Positions 50,407 to 60,279 of a stretch of 64,000 bases of DNA are shown in pieces. A program made the position numbers and the translations under genes. A model generated the notes under the pieces. That model worked only from the letters and a program-made list of their open reading frames with translations. It made no database searches and had not been told where the DNA came from. Each line of letters begins with the position of its first letter. Positions within the stretch are counted from its first letter, which is position 1. Source of the DNA: Hydractinia symbiolongicarpus (taxonomy: Eukaryota > Cnidaria > Hydrozoa > Anthoathecata > Hydractiniidae). The stretch covers positions 18,922,501-18,986,500 of the forward strand of contig NC_079882.1 in NCBI RefSeq assembly GCF_029227915.1, given 5' to 3'.

Positions 50407-52932
50407 ATGCCGAAAAAAGGGTAGGTAAAGTCAAAAACTTTACTCTTATGTTTCCATTATTTCCATAGCAACAATTTTGCCTTTTAAGTAATTACACTAT
50501 ATTTTTACAAGAACGAGACGAACCATTCCATGCTCCCATATAAGAAGGTTGATAAACGAACTAGCTGGTTCAACGAAGTAGCGGGAATTGGCCTTTTTAT
50601 TATTTTTAAGAAGACCGCATATTAAAGTTGAATATGTTATTTTAGTTTTCTTGTTTAGTGCGATGTTTCGGAAGATTATTCTCCCTTGATTGTGCTGGAA
50701 AACTAAGAATTTTTTTATAAAATTTTGTATTTTTTCCTCTTAATTTCTACAGTCAATTCAGCCAATCGAACTTCCAGTAGATTAAAGAAAAAAATGACTT
50801 CGATAGCTTTCTACCTATTACGCAGTAAAATATTTTTAAATAATGCAGCATATTTATTCATTATAGAGCTGGCACAAGAAAAGGGCGTAAAAAGAAAGCA
50901 GCACTGATTATCCAAAGGTAGACCTTACCTTATTGGGGAAAACTTTGGGAGGAAACAATTTCTTTAACGTATTTTTAATTTTTAAACTGCAAGTTTTTAA
51001 CTAATTACTTTTAGGTTTGCGAAAAGCTGGCTAGTTCATCATTTTTACAAGAAGTTTAAAAAAGAGGTAAAATAATTCAACTCGGACACAAGAATCTGTT
51101 AACTTTAGTTCCAAAAATTGTCTCCAACAACTGCTTAAGAAGGAGTAAAAGTATTTGCCAGTGTCGTGAGAATCAAATTTTGTTAGGACAAACTATGTTA
51201 TTGTTCGAGAACCATGGTTTTTCCGGAGGGTAAAATTAGGAAATTTAGAACCTCTAGATTGCGGAATAAAGTCAATGAAATGAGTTTATAATGCAAGGAA
51301 ACGATATGGTAGTGTGTTTTTTTCCTTTTTTGTAAGAAAAAGTCAGTTTTATAAAAATAATTAGGGAATCTAATTTTAACGAAATTTAAAGCCTCCAGAT
51401 TGACTAAAACGCTATTCTAAATTTTAGAAACTTTAGAATGAAAAAAAGTAGTTTAATTCGTCGGGCCATTACATTGAACCACTAAAATAAAACTTGATGT
51501 TTAATAGGTTCAATCGACTCAAAGAAATGGACGTGAAGTGATACGTGAATATAAACGCCACTTGATGGACATTATGATACGACATGGCGTAGATTTTCCA
51601 GTTGTACAGATAGATTTTTGGGAAATTTACGACTACTTGATCAAAAAGAAAAGTACGTAGATTTTTTTTGCTGTTTATATTTTAATACCGCTTCAACTTG
51701 GCCTTAATGCACTGGGAAAGAGGTTGATATAATTCGAAAACATCTCTACTTATAGAGTATGAAGAGACATTTGACGTTTACGCTGATAAGGAGGATTTTA
51801 TTGCATTCAACAAAATTGGAAAGTACTTTGAAAGTTTGAATCTGCAAGTAACAGCAGGAGAGATCTGTTATGCTGCTGAAGCGGTGGTAAATGGTAGGTA
51901 TTTTTCTGAAATTTATAAATAGGTCATGCGCAGCCTAAATAATCAATTTTTAGCAACAAGCGCTCTCGTCCCGTTTTCTTTAAAAAAAATGATGTTTTGA
52001 TATGTTGTGATATTGGTATCCGTTGCATCGATGTTATTGAATTTCAATGCGTTTTCCAGCAATCCAGAGATGTTGAAATTTAAAATCTCCGTAACAGGTA
52101 AAACCATGGTTTACCCTTGCGAAAAAACTAACTTTTATCTTCCAAAAACAAATTTGCTTCCTACGGTACTGCGCTACTTAACAACATGCGGTAATGAATA
52201 AACACTATGATGCAAAAATAAATATTGTCCTGCTTCAAGGTATGAACAGCCAAATATATGTTTAACATAGGCTGGTAGACAATATTCAACTTAGTTTGTA
52301 GGTTTACTGCAAATTATTACCACAAGTATTTTAATGTAAAAACGTAAATCTTTTTTGCTGTCACTCTTTACCCAAAACATTTTCATCAACACTGAGTTGT
52401 TCTTTTTTTTAATTTTAGACAAAAATTACAAAGAACACAAATATTCAAAGCAAAACATTTTAAATATTGCGTTGCATATTTTTGTACCACGTGGAACGCA
52501 TTTACCAGTTACACGAAAATCAACATGGCTGTGCCCGATTGTTGGTAACGATGATGCACTTAGGTCAATGGAACTCAAAGAGAAAGATAGAGAGATGATC
52601 AAACTAAGTATGTTGCCTTAAATTGTGAAAGCGAAGGGGTTAAATAAAAAAATTCTAGACTTTTTAAACATAATTTTACTGGCTTTTATTACACCATTTT
52701 ACATCTCCTGTTGCTCGAAACTTCTGCAATCTAGGTTTGAGATCGAGGGTAGTGGGTAATACAGATAATGTTTACTAAATTGACTTTTACATTACCAAAA
52801 AATTCAATGCAATTATTTTTCACTTCATAAAAGTTTCCATTTGACTCTTTTTTAGGTAAATGTACCAAAATAGTGACTGCCTCTATAAATGCACGAAAAC
52901 AACCAGATGAACCGACCGGATCTACAGATTAA
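50407..52932 (+). CDS. Conserved-looking 262-residue protein with IQ-like motif
   Basis: Eight exons: 50407-50420, 50867-50917, 51015-51066, 51508-51652, 51756-51893, 52068-52190, 52419-52607 and 52856-52932. All GT-AG, all phases agree, 789 nt in total. The N-terminus is basic (MPKKGAGTRKGRKKK), followed by an IQ-like helix (IIQRFAKSWLVHHFYKKF, about residues 19-36) that could bind calmodulin or a light chain. The remainder (for example FPVVQIDFWEIYDYL, AGEICYAAEAVVN, FVPRGTHLPVTRKSTW) is a soluble domain that I do not recognise. Exon 6 needs the acceptor at CCAG|AGATG; the AG three bases earlier in the tract would break the frame. AATAAA lies at 52974-52979. The head-to-head arrangement with a WD40 gene suggests co-expression, perhaps in ciliated cells; this is inference. 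Confidence 0.8.
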
Positions 52933-53220
52933 AAACCTGCTTAAAAATGTATGTAGTTTCACTAAAATTGGAAAATAAAAGAGTTATGTTTTGTTATGTT
53001 ACGAATTCCGCCCATCTACATTGTATAATATGTAAAATCGTCTCCTACAAATAGAGCACTGACTTCAAACCAAGTCAGTTTTGGCTGATTATATACCTCG
53101 CTTACCTTTTCACCCATTTCCTTTACTTAATCTGCCAAAAAACGATTCTTTTTTTTTCAAATTCAACTTGTCGAAATTCAACGTGGTGGACAAAATTTGT
53201 CAAATTCAAAAAGGTTGATC

Positions 53221-53370
53221 ATGTATCACCTGTTTTGGTGGCTGTTCGTAAAGAAAATATTTCCTCCGGAACCTCTGGCATCATTAGGACCACGAGAGGA
53301 GGATGACGTTTTAACAGATGACCAAGACACATCTCTGTTGGTCAATTATTTTGACAGACGACCTGCTTAA
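53221..53370 (+). CDS. Possible 49-residue microprotein or terminal exon
   Basis: ATG at 53221 to TAA at 53368: one hydrophobic aromatic start (MYHLFWWLFVKKIFPPEPL) and an acidic tail (EEDDVLTDDQDTSLLVNYF). The frame is open upstream to about 53155 without an obvious acceptor. Composition looks coding and the layout resembles a single-pass membrane microprotein, but there is no homology evidence. Confidence 0.3.
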   Translation: MYHLFWWLFVKKIFPPEPLASLGPREEDDVLTDDQDTSLLVNYFDRRPA

Positions 53371-53926
53371 CGGAACTTTGAAAGAAGAAGAGGTCTCGAA
53401 TAGCTTAACGGTAGTGGTTACCAAGTGCCTTTAATTAAATAAATTCCAAATAATTTATAAAAAAAACGTTTGGCCACACTTTCGAGACTGTTTACACGAA
53501 ATAGCAAATCGAATCAATGAAATTTCTCTTTTCGATAATAAATCAACTCTTTTTGGTGAAGATTGGTATTTTGTGGTGGCTGAAATCGTCGTAAATAATG
53601 TAGAAACACCAAGTACTACATACAGCGAAGTATTAGAGCCAACCATTATTTTGATTCCTACTGCAAAATAGTTCGGCAAGACAAACTCTTTTTTTTCTTC
53701 TCATAGACTCACATTTTTATTCTGATATTTATAAAGAACAATAAGAGAAAATGAGATATTAGATACATATTCTTGAGATATTTTTATAAGAAACAGAAGT
53801 ATAAGAATAGCGCCGGGTCTTCTGGCTAACTGTTGAATCACCGTCCTGTGTTGTAATTGCTGAAGTAGCGGTTCTTATTCTTTCTTCGGTTCGAGATTGC
53901 TATTCAACGACGACGCAAGCAAAGAC

Positions 53927-55961
53927 TAAAGCAGCGTTTACACGATTCAATCAGCTTTTCAACTTAGTTGTAAATTTCTTTGAAGTGGTCTCACGCAGTG
54001 TTTAAGGCGAATTTCAACGTCCAAGTTTTTTGACGGGAACGGGAACGAGAACAGGAAAAGAACAGGCAGGAACGGGAAAATTTAATTTCCACTGAAATAG
54101 AAACGCGGAAAAAATAAAGTAAAAAATGTAAACAAATATGGCGGCTTTTCTTCAAAAGTTGAGCTGAAGAACTTTGTATTTATTATTGTTGTGTCACTTA
54201 AAAGAAGTAACAAATACAAAAAGAAAATATGGGTCAGACAACTATTTCAGGATCGGATATGAGACTGCCAGACCAAGAATATTTTTTCAAGTTTTTAAGA
54301 ATGACACTTACCATTGCCATTTGGAACAAAATATAAACAGTTACTCAGATTTGTTGCTCCAGAAATCACTAAAAGTTTCATCGAGAGTAAAGTGATTGGA
54401 CCAAGTGAGAGGTTCATTGTGACCCTTAGGTATATTTTTGCTGAGACGTCTCAAATTGATTTAGCTGGAATGTTTCGAATAAGCCCAACTTCAATTAGTA
54501 GAATTATCAACGAAACATGCATTACCATTTGGAACATTCTATTAGCTGAAAATTACATCTCTCATTCTAAAAATGAAAGTGAATGGGCGTTAATAGCAGA
54601 TGAGATTGAACGAAATGGAACTTTCCAAACTGCATCGGTGCAATTGACATGCAAGCTCCTCCAAGATCAGGTTCTTACTTTTTCAATTACAAAAAGTCAC
54701 ATTTCATCGTTTTAATGGCTGTTTGTAACCCTAACTGTCAATTTACCCTTCTTGATATTTGTGGCACCGGAAGAAATAGTGACGGTGGTGTATTAGGAAA
54801 CCGTGATATGGAGATTGCTATTCATTCAAATAATCTAAAGATTCCCGTCTTTAAAGAATTACCAGCTACAGAAATAAAATGCCCATATGTTTTAATGGCA
54901 TTTCCACTTAAAACATATTCAATGAAACCTTATCCTCGGGAATTTCTTGAAATTAAAGAAAGACTCTTTAACTATCGGCTATCAATATATTTACAATGCT
55001 TGCATCCCTGATTTTACTGGCATCACTGACTATTAAATTACCGTTGGGACTACCACGTAAATATCGTTCGCTTTCCTGAACGAAAGTATCTTCAGTTGAG
55101 TTGTAATTATCTGTGAAATTATCATCTTCGCACTCGTACTGCGACGCCATCTAGAATTGAATGTTTTGCTGAGTTTGCAAAAACCTGATTGTATATTTAT
55201 TTTCTATCCTGCCAGCTCTCTCGGGAAAAAGTTGGATTCGATTCAACTTTTTCCTGGGACAGAAAGGACCATTAGGAGAATTTCCCCATTGAAAGCGAGA
55301 AAAGTCAAAAAACTTCAAAGTGGAAATCCGCCTTTACACCTTTCAACTAGTTAAAACACGTAAACACAAAGTTGAAATCAATTTTTTTTAGCCAGTTGCT
55401 CAACATTCTTAACGAGTTGAAAGAAGTCCCTATTGTTATCAGGTAGCCTATTTCATGCATTAAAATAAAAACTGCCTTTGTTTAAAAACATTTTTAAGAA
55501 TTTACCGGTAAAAAATAGCACGTTTGTTAAAAGATGAAAGCTATTTTTTTTAAAACGTTGTATTTATTGCCATCTGTAAAATTGTTAAAACGGGGGCGTT
55601 ATATCGGTAATCCTGAGTTTATTTTTCTTTCGTGAATGAGACCATGTTGGGGCCCATCCCTTAGAGGACTGCATAATATAGTAATAATGACGTAGAATTT
55701 TTTTATGTAACGAACAGTGTATATTTATCTCGATAAAAGTCTTCATACAACTCCAACTAAAATACAACGAACTTACAAAAACGTGTTTCGTAAAATTATA
55801 AACAACGCTCCACGGTTCGTTGTGGAACTAATGTATATGATGAGTTTTGCAAATAACGTCACAGAGTACTTCAGACTTTTACAACTAGTTAAAGGTATGT
55901 TTAAACGTACATGTTTAAACTTAGGTTGCTTAACTAGTTGAATCGTGTAAACGCTGCTTTA
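53927..55961 (+). mobile_element. PIF/Harbinger DNA transposon, decayed inside
   Basis: Inverted termini at 53927-53950 and 55938-55961 are identical over 24 bp (TAAAGCAGCGTTTACACGAT and on). Inside lies a broken HARBI1-like transposase on the plus strand. Harbinger elements normally duplicate a 3-bp TWA target; here only TA can be seen on both sides, so the exact ends are uncertain by one or two bases. A minus-strand frame at 54968-55150 may be the start of the usual second (Myb-like) gene, though this was not recognised with certainty. Confidence 0.8.
54150..55011 (+). pseudogene. Broken HARBI1-like (DDE_4) transposase
   Basis: Segments in order: a KKIWVRQLFQDR-like start, an N-terminal helical domain (LRFVAPEITKSFIES, LRYIFAETSQIDLAG, ISRIINETC), then the catalytic part. 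A single-base frameshift near 54613 separates EWALIADEIER from NFPNCIGAID. After that first Asp the usual GKH-V residues are missing and the frame goes straight to MQAPPRSGSYFFNYK; LLDICGTGRNSDGGV carries the second Asp region; the conserved GDD before AFPLKTYSMKPYP is also missing. The frame ends at 55011 after KERLFNYRLS. The damage makes an active enzyme implausible. Confidence 0.8.
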
Positions 55962-56311
55962 TATCTATTAAGTCAAGAGCTACAAAGCAGATAGTTGATT
56001 TTTTATTTTAGTGACTTACACAAAAGTCAAGCACTAAATAAATTACCTTCTAAAAACATAACTCCTCGTGTTGTCCTTGTTTCGTCGTCAAACAAACAAA
56101 CTTTCAATTTACTGATATTTGATATATTTTATAGAGCGCTCATTTTGCTACCAAAAAGAATACTTAAAGAAATGATCCATTTTTAGAAAGTAGCAATAAA
56201 AAAAGGTAGCAAGTTCATCATAACAAAAGTAATTGTTTATAAACGGGAAAAGACCTGGGGATGAGGTTGGAAGTGTGTATAATTTCTTGTACTTTTGACC
56301 TTTAAAGTGGT
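55962..56311. other. Spacer between two transposons
   Basis: AT-rich 350 bp with no recognisable feature. Confidence 0.5.
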
Positions 56312-56320
56312 CTATTTATT

Positions 56321-58004
56321 GGCATATGAAAAAAGTGAGACCCGATACCCTATGTGATACCCGAGACCCGATACCCTGATACCGATACCCGAGACCCGAG
56401 ACCCAATACCCTGACACCGATACCCGAGACCCGATACCCTGATTTTTTTTTTTATTTTTTTTTTTCGGCGATGTTTTATTTCAATAAAAATCTATTTTTT
56501 TCTCATTATTTTCTTGTTTTTTCAACCTAACATATCAGAGATGATATGTTAAGTTTATTCGAAGCAAGACGTACGTTCGATCGAATGAATAATTAATGAG
56601 GAAGTCCAGATTAAGCATGTGAAAGTGTCTGTTCGATCGTTCGATGGATTGAATGGGAAAGGAAAAAGCAAAGAGTGAAGTTCGTGTGTTTAGTGAAGTA
56701 ATAGTAATTTTAAAACGCGTTTTTATTATATTTTACATTCAATTACAACTACAATGGAATCAAGGTATGTTCTTTTTTAAATATAAATTGTTTTTCGAGT
56801 AACTATGTAATCTCACCCAATTTTTCTTCTAACAGTTACATTTTGAAAAAAGTGAAGTTAATGGAAGCGAGAATTCAGAAAGTAAAAGGAGATGGTTTTT
56901 GTGCACTATTTGCAGTGTTGGGTGCTATGAAGCAAAAAGAATTTAGCGCGATACCTTCGTTGGATGGTCTCATTGAAATGACAAGATATGAACTCTTAAG
57001 CAATTTAGATTATTACGGAGTGTTTACTGCCGATGACACTGATATTATCGAAGAATTTGATGAATACGTAAAGATGAGGAATTATAATCAGAGTATAGTT
57101 GATTTAATCTTACACGCTATTAGCAATAGCATGCATTTAACTATAAAAATATTTTTACAACAAGAAAAAGAATACGTGTTGTACGATCTCAACAATATTG
57201 TGCCCAACAGAACAATGCGAAAAAAAGACAACTAATGTCAGAAGCCTAGTAGACTTTTCCAAAGAGAAAAACGCGGGCAAAAAGAAAACGAAGGCAACTC
57301 AGAGAAGAAAAGGGCCAGCTAACGTTAAAAAGATTCCAATCACAAATTTAATCAATCCACAAGCTTCTGCACAAACGAGAACACCATCAACGCAACCTAT
57401 TCCACCTTCAGCAACAGTTAATAAACCAGCACCACCTGTACCAACAGATAATGGTTATGTCTTGTTCCTACTCAACTACACCCACAAAAATGTATCAACT
57501 TGCTATGGTTGTGAAGGAAAATTTCAGTCAAATATTCTATCAGACAATATAGAAAATTTAATCGTGGTTTCGAAAACTAAAAGGAGTTATTTCGACCCTA
57601 CAACGAAAAAACAAACATTCTCTAATGAATTTAAAAACGTCTATTATCACTTTAATTATTCATGTTTGATCAGACAAAATAATTTTTTTGATGCTAGTTT
57701 CATTGTAGTTCCTGGTGATATAAAACCATTGTTGAGCCAGCAACATATTCGCATATTACGTGCAACAAATATTTCCGTATAATGAAGAAATATATACATA
57801 TCAAAATGTGTTTTTATTATCGTTCATATTCAAATAAAAAACTTAAAAAAAATAATAAAAAAAAATCAGGGTATCGGGTCTCGGGTATCGGGTCTCGGGT
57901 ATCGGTGGTATCAGGGTATTGGGTCTCGGGTCTCGGTGTCAGGGTATCGGGTCTCGGGTCTCGGGTATCACATAGGGTATCGGGTCTCACTTTTCTCATA
58001 TGCC
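56321..58004 (+). mobile_element. MULE-like/foldback element with 9-bp target duplication
   Basis: A perfect 9-bp direct repeat CTATTTATT flanks the element (56312-56320 and 58005-58013). The termini begin GGCATATGA(A/G)AAAAGTGAG and continue as long inverted repeats, 56321-56442 and 57866-58004, built from subrepeats of GAGACCCGATACCC in slightly different arrangement at the two ends. Nine-base duplications and long terminal repeats are typical of Mutator-like elements; no MULE transposase is present, so it would be non-autonomous. The inside carries one gene for an OTU-like protein. Superfamily assignment is inference from the duplication length and end structure. Confidence 0.85.
56754..57782 (+). 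CDS. OTU-like cysteine protease with Cys/His tail, carried by transposon
   Basis: Exon 1 56754-56764 and exon 2 from 56836 (GTATGT...AACAG) give MESSYILKKVK and on. Residues about 15-110 fit an OTU/papain-type fold: KGDGFCALFAVL (Cys in the D-G-x-C nucleophile position) and a helix-strand pair DLILHAISNSMHLTIKIF. The frame stops at 57235, but a frame shifted by one base and overlapping from about 57198 continues to 57782 with a Pro/Lys-rich linker and the pattern CYGC...VYYHFNYSC, probably zinc-binding. The switch point is a run of seven A near 57219-57226, so this is either an indel (real or an assembly error) or a programmed +1 shift. No catalytic His was identified. AATAAA at 57833-57838 fits a complete transcription unit. 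Confidence 0.65.
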
Positions 58005-58013
58005 CTATTTATT

Positions 58014-58280
58014 ACGCCCCTTTATTAAAATGTTCAATGATGGAGAGTAACGTCCATGTCGGAGATTATTGCGAGAGAGAGAGAGTATTAAACTGTTGAA
58101 TTTATATTAGATGCAACAGCGCATGCGCTTGCTGATTACAAAGCAGAATCTAAAAAAAAAAAGAATTTCCCCGGAAATCTTCGAAATCAGGAAATTTCGC
58201 TCCCCTCGGAGGAGAAGCCTTGTAATAGCATAATTAAAATAACAGTTTTTATATAAACTTATTATAATTTCAGTGAAACC
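58014..58280. other. Spacer upstream of the tRNA gene
   Basis: Short AT-rich interval with a GAGAGAGA run near 58072-58083; nothing else seen. Confidence 0.5.
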
Positions 58281-58352
58281 GGCGCTGTGGCTTAGCGGTT
58301 AAAGCGCCTGTCTAGTAAACAGGAGATCCCCGGTTCAAATCCGGGCAGTGCC
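58281..58352 (+). tRNA. tRNA-Thr (anticodon AGT)
   Basis: Full 72-nt cloverleaf without an intron: acceptor GGCGCTG/CAGTGCC (one G-T pair), D stem GCTT/AAGC, anticodon stem CCTGT/ACAGG with loop CTAGTAA (anticodon AGT at 58314-58316), T stem CCCGG/CCGGG with loop TTCAAAT. The internal B box GGTTCAAATCC is canonical, and a T run follows at 58353 as a Pol III terminator. Decodes ACU and, after inosine editing of A34, other Thr codons. Confidence 0.97.
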
Positions 58353-59198
58353 TTTTTTACTTTTTTTATTATTTATTTGAAAATCCTTGTGGTGAATATC
58401 AAAAACGTTTACTAGATGTTTATCTACAAGTAGTGCACCAACTTTCTCATCATAAAGGCATAGAATTCCCTGGGAAAAAAAGTTGTGTTACTGAAGTAAC
58501 TGGATTAATCAATCAACCTTATATTCCGAGGACAATGACAAAAAAGGATAAAAATCTATGAATTATAGAGACAACCAGGAAAAAATTAGCCAAAATAACT
58601 TCGCTGCCAGGACTTTTTTCTCATTTAAACCGTCCCTTTTTACCCTGGCCTTTTTTTCTCTGTCAAAGTCTAATAAACATAAGGGACAGTTGAATTTGCT
58701 TCTTGTTTGGTGTCTATCTACATTTGCTAAATTTCCATTTTTACATATACACATACAGTAGTATGGTGGCTGAGAACTGCCACACGAAAAAACTCTGTTT
58801 AATTGCGTTTTTAATTGATTGATTTATCCACCGCATTGGTACTAGTTATTTTTGCCGATCCTTGAAACTTCATCTTCTTCCTCATCACTCTCGGAACTAC
58901 ACGTTCCTAATTTATTCAGTTCTTCCAAAGAAAATTCTGGTTCAAAATTGAATGGTCTGAGAGTGGATAAATCAGGTATGTCATCGTTTTCATCTTCGTT
59001 AGAACTTGAATCGCTTTGAATTGTTTTTAATTGAATTTCTGCGCCCGAAGGCGTAGGAAATTCTTTAAAACAGTCGTTTTTTCTTTCGGAGCATTTTTTG
59101 AGAAAAAATCGACCCTGGGATTTCACGTTGGTCCGTCACAGATGTAAACTTTCTACCCAAGCTCCTTAACTACTGGGAAGTCTAGTATTGACGCTTCA
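58353..59198. other. Mostly no recognised gene; one acidic minus-strand frame
   Basis: A minus-strand frame 58842-59126 codes an acidic Ser/Asp/Glu-rich peptide (DSSSNEDENDDIPDL, SSESDEEEDEVSRIG) and lacks an ATG at its start, though CCCAG at about 59116 could be an acceptor. Another minus frame at 58563-58754 has a C-x-C...CPLC spacing. They may be remnants of one gene or transposon, not identified. Confidence 0.3.
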
Positions 59199-59560
59199 GG
59201 CCAAAATTGGTATTTGTTTTCGACAAAATTTGGCACAGTTAACAAAAAAAGTATGCTGAACATAATGGTGGCATAATAATTTTGATTTTTGTCACCTAAA
59301 TGTTATTTTAGGCCAAAATTGGTCCAAAAATTAGAACTACTTTATTTTCAACAAAATTTGGAACAGTTAACAAATAAAGTATGCTGAACATGATAGTGAC
59401 ATCAAAATTTTGATTTCTTTTTACCTAAATGTCATTTCAGGCCAAAATTTATCCAAAAATTAAAACTGCTTTATTTTTGACAAAAATTGACACAGTTAAT
59501 AAAAAAAGTATGCTGAAAATGATGGTCACATCAAAATTTTGATTTTTTGTCAACTAATGC
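59199..59560 (+). repeat. Tandem repeat, three units of about 112-129 bp
   Basis: Units start with GGCCAAAATT at 59199, 59311 and 59440 and share 'ggcacagttaacaaa', 'agtatgctgaa' and 'tcaaaattttgattt'. Unit one lacks part of the segment after the anchor. No frame is maintained. Confidence 0.88.
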
Positions 59561-60279
59561 CGTTTAAGACCATAAACATTTCAATCGCAAGACTTTCAAC
59601 CATGAATGATAGGCTGTATTTTTTGTTAGCAATTTCTTTTAAAATGTGAGTTTATTATGACACGTTTCGTTTTGTTTGCGTTTGTTGTAAGATATAATAT
59701 CACTGATGGGCTTTATCTTCAGAGGTTCATGCACCAAACCCCTTCGAATGTTTGGCACAATAACACAACGAATTAGCAGGTTTTCATCAAATATTTTGGT
59801 AGCGCGCGGAAATTCTTAGAGCCCCCAGGGCTTCTTGTTTGATTTTAATTTAAACTTGTTTGGCATTTACTTAAGTTTTTAATTTAAAAAAATAAATTGA
59901 ATTTAAAAAATTAAATATAAAATCTGGCTTGGCCAAGAGCTGCCATAGTATACCATAATGCAATTCGGACACCTGGTTTCTATATTGTATAAGGACATGT
60001 AGTGTTAAGCATCTTGTTGCTTTATTTTCATTAGTAGGTACACCTGGTTTCTATATTGTCATAAGCTTCTGTATTGTTAGACACGGACCTAATTTCGTGC
60101 TTAGTCCCCTACCTTACTTAGACGCTATTTTAAGAGCGGCGTGGTTTGCATTAAGGGTATGTACAAAAGAATAGTCTAAATAAAGTATCGGTTAATATAT
60201 TTTACATATAACAACACACAATACAAACATTTCACCACCGCAGTTTTTCTATAACGTATCTGTAAGCTTCGCTGAATTC
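59561..60279. other. No recognised gene
   Basis: AT-rich sequence. The phrase 'cacctggtttctatattgt' occurs twice (about 59970 and 60040), a short local duplication. Confidence 0.45.

Noticed and set aside
57199-57241. 42-bp GT-AG intron with ACTAAT branch point across the frame switch
   Set aside because: Removing 42 bases keeps the original frame and leads to a non-matching reading, so it does not join the two halves.
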